From Victivallales bacterium (GTDB lineage Bacteria; Verrucomicrobiota; Lentisphaeria; Oligosphaerales; Oligosphaeraceae), in NCBI GenBank assembly GCA_017963875.1, contig JAGCTA010000085.1, positions 1 to 10,148 on the forward strand: a stretch of DNA of 10,148 bases. The letters are read 5' to 3'. The position numbers and the translations under genes are program-made. Of the stretch, positions 6,233 through 10,148 are shown one piece after another. The first letter of the stretch is position 1. Each line of letters opens with the position of its first letter. The notes under the pieces were generated by a model, which saw only the letters and a program-made list of their open reading frames with translations, did not search any database and had not been told where the DNA came from.

Positions 6233-7540
6233 ATGATCATAGAACGCAAATACTACCTTGATCGCCTGATTGAAAGAAAACACGATGGATACGTGAAGAT
6301 AATCACAGGCATACGCAGATGCGGGAAAAGTTTTCTGCTGAATACCTTGTTTCGCCAGCATCTTCTGTCCTGCCGCGTGCGTCCTGGCAACATCATCACC
6401 ATAGAACTTGACCGTTTGGAACACGAGGAACTGCGCGATCCAAGAAAGTTATCCTCATATATTCATCAATGCATTAAATCTTCAAGATCTTGGTATTACA
6501 TCCTTATTGATGAAATCCAGATGTGCGAGGAAGTTCCCAGCAGCATTGAAGGTTCAAACACTAAAATCACCTTTTATGATGTATTGAACGGACTGCTCAG
6601 GATGCCGAATCTGGACATCTATGTAACAGGTTCCAATTCGAAAATGCTTTCTGATGACGTGGCAACCCATTTCCGAGACAGAGGAAAAATCATCCGCCTT
6701 TATCCATTGTCTTTTTCCGAATATTATCCAGTCAGCGGACTTACGGAACGTCAGGCACTTGAAAAATACCTTCTGTATGGCGGAATGCCCGAGGCAGTTC
6801 TGTCAAAAACTGACGAGGCGCGCCGAAAGTACCTTGCCAGTCTGTTCCAAACTCTATATCTTCGCGATATTATGGAACGGAATCATTTGAAGGACGATGT
6901 ACTGCTTGGATACATTGTTGATGTCTTAATGAGTAGCGTGGGAAGCCTGACGAATTTAACGAATCTTGTAAATACCTTACAATCAACTCAAAAAATAGCA
7001 AGCAATATCAATACGGTAAAATCCTATATCACATATCTTCAACAGGCGTATATCTTTGAAAAGGCCGAGCGATACGATGTAAGAGGGCGGAAATATCTTT
7101 CATACCCGTCAAAGTATTATGTGGAAGATGTTGGTCTTCGAAATGCAAGATTGAACTATCGTCAGACGGAATACACGCATCTAATGGAAAATGTCATTTA
7201 TAACGAACTGATAAGCAGAGGAGCTCAGGTCGATGTGGGAGTTGTTGAGATTGAAACACGGAAAGCAGGAGTCAGGGAAAAAGGACAGCATGAAATTGAC
7301 TTTGTTGTAAACATGGGCCTTGAAAAGATATACATTCAAAGTGCCTGGGATTTGTCGTCTGATGCCAAGAGAACACAGGAAACACTCTCGTTGCGACATA
7401 CAAAGGACTCTTTCCGAAAATTGGTTGTCACAACCGCCGACCAGCCGTTCTATACTGATGACAGCGGAATTTCATACATCGGTATCATTAGTTTTCTTTT
7501 GGATAAATCTATTCTCGATAATTTGTGTCGGAACTATTGA
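6233..7540 (+). CDS. AAA-family ATPase with C-terminal DUF4143 domain
   Basis: This is a 435-residue protein of the AAA_14/DUF4143 type, at the usual family length. The N-terminal ATPase has Walker A GIRRCGKS (residues 26-33), Walker B ILIDE (90-94, Asp93, Glu94) and a sensor-like VTGSNS (131-136). A middle helical part follows: SFSEYYP, then the typical YLLYGGMPEAVL (179-190) and the LYLRDIMER segment. The C-terminal domain resembles a PD-(D/E)xK nuclease fold, with Glu319 (MENVIYNEL) and EIDFVV (Glu354, Asp356). The strand where active members carry a lysine reads IYIQSAW, with Gln369. These ATPases are common in gut bacteria and archaea, often with extra copies; their function is unknown. 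The start is fixed by GAGGA 5-6 bases upstream. It stands alone, 27 bases before the duplicated gene fragment, and no terminator is evident between them. Confidence 0.85.
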   Translation: MIIERKYYLDRLIERKHDGYVKIITGIRRCGKSFLLNTLFRQHLLSCRVRPGNIITIELDRLEHEELRDPRKLSSYIHQCIKSSRSWYYILIDEIQMCEEVPSSIEGSNTKITFYDVLNGLLRMPNLDIYVTGSNSKMLSDDVATHFRDRGKIIRLYPLSFSEYYPVSGLTERQALEKYLLYGGMPEAVLSKTDEARRKYLASLFQTLYLRDIMERNHLKDDVLLGYIVDVLMSSVGSLTNLTNLVNTLQSTQKIASNINTVKSYITYLQQAYIFEKAERYDVRGRKYLSYPSKYYVEDVGLRNARLNYRQTEYTHLMENVIYNELISRGAQVDVGVVEIETRKAGVREKGQHEIDFVVNMGLEKIYIQSAWDLSSDAKRTQETLSLRHTKDSFRKLVVTTADQPFYTDDSGISYIGIISFLLDKSILDNLCRNY

Positions 7541-7566
7541 ATAACCATCTGGAACAATATGTTTTG

Positions 7567-7762
7567 GGCTTCGCATAGAGCATGAAGTCATAAACGGAGG
7601 TGAAGAACACGACTGTGTCGAACTGGTCTGCGGAGACTTTGGCTTCGAGAATGCTGACAAATTCATTGGCCGTCTCATTCATGAGTTTCTTGGTGGCGGC
7701 ATTGATGGTTGCGCCAGGCATGATACCGTCAAGCATCATGTCCATAGGCATGTCTTCGCCTG
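7567..7762 (-). pseudogene. Internal fragment copy of the orphan membrane-protein gene
   Basis: These 196 bases match 8802-8997 at 190 positions, in the same orientation. They correspond to residues about 130-195 of the 265-residue protein encoded at 8588-9385 (from GEDMPMDMMLDGIMPG to DFMLYAKP). Both the membrane helices and the C-terminus are missing. The flanking bases are unrelated, so this is a gene remnant and not a functional gene, even though the frame stays open into neighbouring DNA. Five of the six differences fall within ten bases (7650-7659) and change VNALE to VSILE. The fragment and its parent bracket hicAB. Confidence 0.85.
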
Positions 7763-7805
7763 CGCTGAAACCAGTGTAAGAGATAACAAAAAAAGTGTTT
7801 TTTAC

Positions 7806-7833
7806 TTGAAACGTGTAAAAATATGTGTAAAAT
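7806..7833 (+). promoter_or_regulatory. Predicted hicAB promoter with repeated GTGTAAAA
   Basis: A -35 box TTGAAA (7806-7811) and a -10 box TAAAAT (7828-7833) are 16 bases apart, each with one mismatch to the sigma-70 consensus. Transcription would start near 7840, leaving a short leader before hicA. The octamer GTGTAAAA occurs twice (7813-7820 and 7825-7832), one helical turn and a little apart, over the spacer and -10 box. This is where a HicB-type autorepressor would be expected to bind, which is an inference. Confidence 0.6.
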
Positions 7834-7865
7834 AGTATCGTTGTCAATCAAGAACAGGAACTGCG

Positions 7866-8051
7866 ATGAACTATAACGAACTCACAAAACTAATGAAGGC
7901 TGCTGGATGGCAATTTGATCGCACAGGCAAAGGAAGCCATATTATATGGAAGCATCCAGAACGCAAAAACAAAATTCCTGTCCCTGATCATGGAAGTAAG
8001 GAAATCAAACCCAGTTTAGTCAAACTAATCAAAAAACAGGCAGGTATTTAA
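7866..8051 (+). CDS. hicA: HicA toxin, mRNA interferase
   Basis: This is a 61-residue HicA-family protein with the double-stranded-RNA-binding-like fold of the family. HicA toxins cleave mRNA and arrest growth until HicB neutralises them. The family hallmark GKGSH is present (residues 21-25), with His25 as the expected catalytic residue. It is followed by the strand IIWKHP and the closing helix SLVKLIKKQAGI after the loop VPDHGSKEIKP. The length is normal. ATG 7866 is supported by AGGA (7856-7859) 6 bases upstream. It is the first gene of the pair, 45 bases before hicB, the common toxin-first order. The promoter sits immediately upstream at 7806-7833. The sequence is intact, so the toxin is likely active. 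Confidence 0.93.
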   Translation: MNYNELTKLMKAAGWQFDRTGKGSHIIWKHPERKNKIPVPDHGSKEIKPSLVKLIKKQAGI

Positions 8052-8058
8052 TGAAAGC

Positions 8059-8076
8059 CATGGGAGTCCCCCCATG
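8059..8076 (+). repeat. Hairpin in the hicA-hicB spacer
   Basis: CATGGG (8059-8064) pairs with CCCATG (8071-8076) around a 6-base loop in the 45-base gap, just before the hicB ribosome binding site AGGAG (8084-8088). No U-tract follows, so it is not a terminator. It could tune hicB translation or mRNA stability. Confidence 0.4.
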
Positions 8077-8096
8077 CAATATTAGGAGAAAACAAG

Positions 8097-8513
8097 ATGG
8101 AAAAAAGAACCTATTGTATGTTTGTATATGATGGTGGATCTGGCGACGGCGGCCTATGCTGTGAGTTTCCAGACATACCAGGCTGCATGACTGACGGCGA
8201 TAATCTAGAGGATTTAATGAAAAATGCCGTTGATGTATTGGAAACTATGATGGAAGTCATGATTGAAGATGGACAGACCTTGCCCACCCCCTCGGATGCC
8301 GCAACGCTCAAGAAAAAAGCCGATGCCAGTGAAGAACCTGTGTTGTTGACAGTTCCCGTAACTGGCTATCTGCACGATGAACCCGCACGGATCAACATCA
8401 CTAGCACAACCTCGAAGATTGCGGAAATCACCGCCTTCGCGAAGCGCATCAAACGCACACGCTCGGAACTGATGGTAAACGCCACGCTTGATTATATTCA
8501 CGCAAATGCCTGA
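8097..8513 (+). CDS. hicB: HicB antitoxin
   Basis: This is a 138-residue HicB antitoxin. The N-terminal part is the HicB RNase H-like domain that binds HicA: YCMFVYDGGSGDGGLCCEFP, then DIPGCMTDGDNLEDLMKNAVDVLE, which is the hallmark 'PDIPGC.T.G.....A' pattern. A linker of about residues 60-95 leads to a C-terminal DNA-binding part (INITSTTSKIAEITAFAKRI, then TRSELMVNATLDYI), which looks like a ribbon-helix-helix-type module. It is expected to repress its own promoter. ATG 8097 has AGGAG 8 bases upstream. It is transcribed with hicA. A hairpin follows within 10 bases of the stop, but on this strand it lacks a U-tract. Confidence 0.92.
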   Translation: MEKRTYCMFVYDGGSGDGGLCCEFPDIPGCMTDGDNLEDLMKNAVDVLETMMEVMIEDGQTLPTPSDAATLKKKADASEEPVLLTVPVTGYLHDEPARINITSTTSKIAEITAFAKRIKRTRSELMVNATLDYIHANA

Positions 8514-8554
8514 AAACCAAAACAGCCAGTTTCCCCAGGGAGGAAACTGGCTGT
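8511..8554 (-). terminator. Strong intrinsic terminator for the orphan membrane gene
   Basis: A perfect 13-bp stem (ACAGCCAGTTTCC at 8522-8534 with GGAAACTGGCTGT at 8542-8554) closes a 7-base loop. Read on the minus strand it is followed by TTTTGGTTTT, giving a proper rho-independent terminator about 33 bases after the stop of the gene at 8588. On the plus strand the tail is AGAATGG, so it can at best pause or stabilise the hicB transcript. Confidence 0.85.
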
Positions 8555-8587
8555 AGAATGGAACTATGATTCTAGAGTGAAATCAAA

Positions 8588-9385
8588 TCACTTCTTGATC
8601 TGGGATTCCTTGAATTCATAACGGAAAGCGAAGTCCTTTGCCTGGTCACCTTCGGGGTTTTTGTCATAGTCATCAGGATTGGTGAGAGGCTTGTCGCAAA
8701 GGGCGGCGATGATCTGCTTGCCGTACATTTTCAACTTCTGGTCTTCGATGCCGAACATGAAGATATACTTCTTGTCCTGGAAGGGCTTGATGATGCCGAT
8801 TGGCTTCGCATAGAGCATGAAGTCATAGACGGAGGTGAAGAACACGACTGTGTCGAACTGGTCTGCGGAGACTTTGGCTTCGAGTGCGTTGACGAATTCA
8901 TTGGCCGTCTCATTCATGAGTTTCTTGGTGGCGGCATTGATGGTTGCGCCAGGCATGATACCGTCAAGCATCATGTCCATAGGCATGTCTTCGCCTGTGC
9001 GTTCCTTCGCTGGCGGAACTTCGAATTCGACGTAGTTCAAGCCGCTGATGTTGCTCTTGACGGCTTCGTACTGATAGTCTTTGTAGGTGGAGTTTGGCAT
9101 TTTGGGCGGGAGAACAAAGAGCAGTTTCTTGTCTTTGCAGTTGGCATTGAGCCATTCTGCCGCGCCTTTGCCACGGACGATCTGCCACTTCTCGGCAGTT
9201 TTCTGCTCATCGGACTTGCCCATGATGTTTTCAAAGACTGCCCAGAAGGCCAAGGCGATGGCAACGATACCGAAAACGATTGCGACGGGCTGCCCCCATG
9301 AAACGCCTTGTTTTGCCTTGTTATTGGCAACATACATGATAATACCAGAAATGACAGCACCCGCGATAATTGCGTACAATAACAT
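8588..9385 (-). CDS. Orphan protein with two N-terminal membrane helices
   Basis: I do not recognise this 265-residue protein. Two hydrophobic segments lie at about 3-20 and 33-52, separated by a short basic loop (NNKAKQG). The remaining 200 residues are soluble and look like an alternating alpha/beta fold, with strands KKLLFVLPP (86-94), LNYVEFEVPP, FDTVVFFTS (177-185) and KKYIFMFGI (205-213). A Met-rich stretch, GEDMPMDMMLDGIMPG (131-146), stands between them. No catalytic motif stands out. The start at 9385 is supported by AGGAG 8 bases upstream. It is transcribed alone, with a strong terminator at 8511-8554. Residues about 130-195 are duplicated at 7567-7762. A membrane-anchored sensor or binding protein is possible but unproven. 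Confidence 0.7.
   Translation of the reverse strand: MLLYAIIAGAVISGIIMYVANNKAKQGVSWGQPVAIVFGIVAIALAFWAVFENIMGKSDEQKTAEKWQIVRGKGAAEWLNANCKDKKLLFVLPPKMPNSTYKDYQYEAVKSNISGLNYVEFEVPPAKERTGEDMPMDMMLDGIMPGATINAATKKLMNETANEFVNALEAKVSADQFDTVVFFTSVYDFMLYAKPIGIIKPFQDKKYIFMFGIEDQKLKMYGKQIIAALCDKPLTNPDDYDKNPEGDQAKDFAFRYEFKESQIKK
8802..8997. repeat. 196-bp direct repeat, copy inside the intact gene
   Basis: This is the parent copy of the fragment at 7567-7762, in the same orientation and exactly 1235 bases downstream, with six mismatches (8828, 8885, 8886, 8887, 8889, 8894). Recombination between the two copies would remove hicAB and leave the membrane gene readable from the joined repeat only if the left flank supplied its 3' end, which it does not. 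Deletion would therefore also truncate this gene. Confidence 0.9.
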
Positions 9386-9668
9386 GTTTTTTCTCCTGTT
9401 TGGATGGTTTGATTGCTTTCCCAGGGAAGATGAAAGTCATTTGTTTGCCTGTGCAATTACAAACGTCCATTGGCAAGGATCAATTGTTCTGCACAATGCT
9501 CAGGCAAATGGTTTCAACATCCCTGTAATTACCTAGAATATCTAAGACAAAATACAAAATATATCTCAATTTGTTTTAAGCAAATTTTTTTTGCAGTTTT
9601 TTTTGATAAAAACAAGAAAAAAGCAAAAAAGTTGTCAAGGGGTGATAAAAAGGGCACAGTTGTTCAGA
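9386..9668. other. AT-rich intergenic leader between gcvH and the orphan gene
   Basis: These 283 bases hold the leader of the orphan gene (read leftward) and the 3' region of gcvH. The part at about 9545-9640 is very AT-rich with long T and A runs. An 8-bp inverted repeat, TTTGCCTG (9444-9451) with CAGGCAAA (9501-9508), lies in the leader and could form a hairpin 58 bases long with an inner GTGCA/TGCAC pair. I see no confident promoter. Open frames on the plus strand here have no ribosome sites and run antisense into gcvH. Confidence 0.45.
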
Positions 9669-10034
9669 TTATCCTTTGATGAACGCCTTGTATGCGGTCT
9701 CGTCCATCAACGAATCCACCGTTGCCTTGTCAACGCCAGACGCCTTGCATATCCATCCCGTTGTTTCAGGTCCATCATTGACGAGTTCAGGCGATGTTTC
9801 AAGTTCAGTGTTGACTTCGATGATTTTGCCCGTGACAGGCATAAAGACATCTGAAGCGGCCTTGACAGACTCGACAACACACAATGCCGAACCTCCCGTG
9901 ATTTCCTTTCCGACTTGCGGCAGTTCGACATAACTGAGTTCACCGAGTTCATCGGCGGCGAATTGTGTAATGCCGATGGTTGCGATGTCGTTTTCCAGTT
10001 CAATCCACTGATGCTCCTGCGTGTAGCGTTTCAT
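9669..10034 (-). CDS. gcvH: Glycine cleavage system H protein
   Basis: This is a 121-residue lipoyl carrier of the glycine cleavage system. It shuttles the aminomethyl group between the P protein (GcvP), the T protein (GcvT) and the dihydrolipoyl dehydrogenase during glycine breakdown in the cytoplasm. The sequence starts RYTQEHQWIELE and has GITQFAADELGELSYVELP (21-39), the lipoylation site VVESVKAASD with Lys58, then MPVTGKIIEVN and the C-terminal GWICK. The length is that of the family. ATG 10034 is chosen because AAGGAG lies 10 bases upstream and homologues start here; an in-frame ATG at 10094 would add 20 unrelated residues. Other gcv genes are not visible; they may lie beyond the right edge or elsewhere. 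Its tail runs into an AT-rich gap with no clear terminator. Confidence 0.95.
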   Translation of the reverse strand: MKRYTQEHQWIELENDIATIGITQFAADELGELSYVELPQVGKEITGGSALCVVESVKAASDVFMPVTGKIIEVNTELETSPELVNDGPETTGWICKASGVDKATVDSLMDETAYKAFIKG

Positions 10035-10105
10035 GCGTTTGTGTCTCCTTGATTTAGGTTGTTGTATTGAATATGAAAACGCTTTATTCCCCATGAGGAT
10101 AGGTT

Positions 10106-10122
10106 CGACCTCTTCGAGGTCG
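10106..10122. repeat. 7-bp hairpin upstream of gcvH
   Basis: CGACCTC (10106-10112) pairs with GAGGTCG (10116-10122) around a TTC loop, about 72 bases upstream of the gcvH start. Neither strand shows a U-tract right after it. It could end an upstream transcript poorly, structure the gcvH leader, or be a dispersed palindromic repeat. The edge of the window prevents a decision. Confidence 0.5.
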
Positions 10123-10148
10123 GAATTCTTTGAGGGTGGCTTCCCCCA

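Noticed and set aside
6191..6424. A 77-codon minus-strand frame over the ATPase start
   Set aside because: It is antisense to the conserved Walker A region and has no ribosome site or family likeness.
7509..7847. A 112-codon minus-strand frame as a gene
   Set aside because: Its middle is the 196-bp fragment of another gene and its ends come from unrelated flanks, including the ATPase end and the hicAB promoter. There is no ribosome site.
8051..8128. A short overlapping frame starting at the TAATG end of hicA
   Set aside because: It encodes only about 25 residues, has no ribosome site of its own and runs into hicB in another frame.
9470..9854. Plus-strand frames in the AT-rich gap and across gcvH
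   Set aside because: They are driven by low-complexity Lys/Phe codons or run antisense to gcvH, and they lack ribosome sites.
10035..10094. ATG 10094 as the gcvH start
   Set aside because: It adds 20 residues not found in GcvH proteins, while ATG 10034 has a good ribosome site and the family N-terminus.

Overview
The window looks like a chromosomal stretch from an uncultured or little-studied Gram-negative bacterium. Two lipoproteins with clean lipoboxes sit beside a COG3014-type gene, forming an LpoB/YcfL module that implies an outer membrane. Ribosome binding sites of AGGAG/AAGGA type precede most genes, and GC content is moderate. This mix, with an AAA/DUF4143 ATPase and an orphan two-helix membrane protein, fits the PVC group (for example Lentisphaerota or Kiritimatiellota). 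That placement is a low-confidence impression, because no rRNA or marker tree is available.

Layout. Positions 1-2370 (+): an operon of a 5'-truncated COG3014-like protein, a YcfL-like lipoprotein and an LpoB-like lipoprotein, probably an envelope or peptidoglycan-synthase accessory module. Positions 2371-2735: a convergent non-coding gap with an 11-bp inverted repeat. Positions 2736-5660 (-): a four-gene operon read leftward. It encodes an SPFH-domain protein ending in five zinc ribbons, a four-helix membrane protein, a zinc-ribbon/TM2 protein and a DUF2752 protein with the CPLCGGTRA motif. This is the best candidate for a poorly described system: a membrane-associated assembly with zinc ribbons at two points. 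Positions 5661-6232: a divergent intergenic region with a palindrome and a duplicated 35-bp element.

Positions 6233-7540 (+): an AAA ATPase with a C-terminal DUF4143/nuclease-like domain. Positions 7567-7762: a 196-bp fragment that is a near-identical direct copy of the middle of the gene at 8588-9385. Positions 7866-8513 (+): a complete HicA/HicB toxin-antitoxin pair with a recognisable promoter. Positions 8588-9385 (-): an orphan two-helix membrane protein, the parent of the duplicated fragment, followed by a strong intrinsic terminator. Positions 9669-10034 (-): gcvH, the lipoyl carrier of the glycine cleavage system.

How the parts relate. The ATPase, the gene fragment and hicAB form an accessory island between the SPFH operon and the orphan membrane gene. 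HicAB is bracketed by the 196-bp direct repeats, so homologous recombination between them could delete it. The flanking LpoB module and gcvH look like ordinary chromosomal genes.
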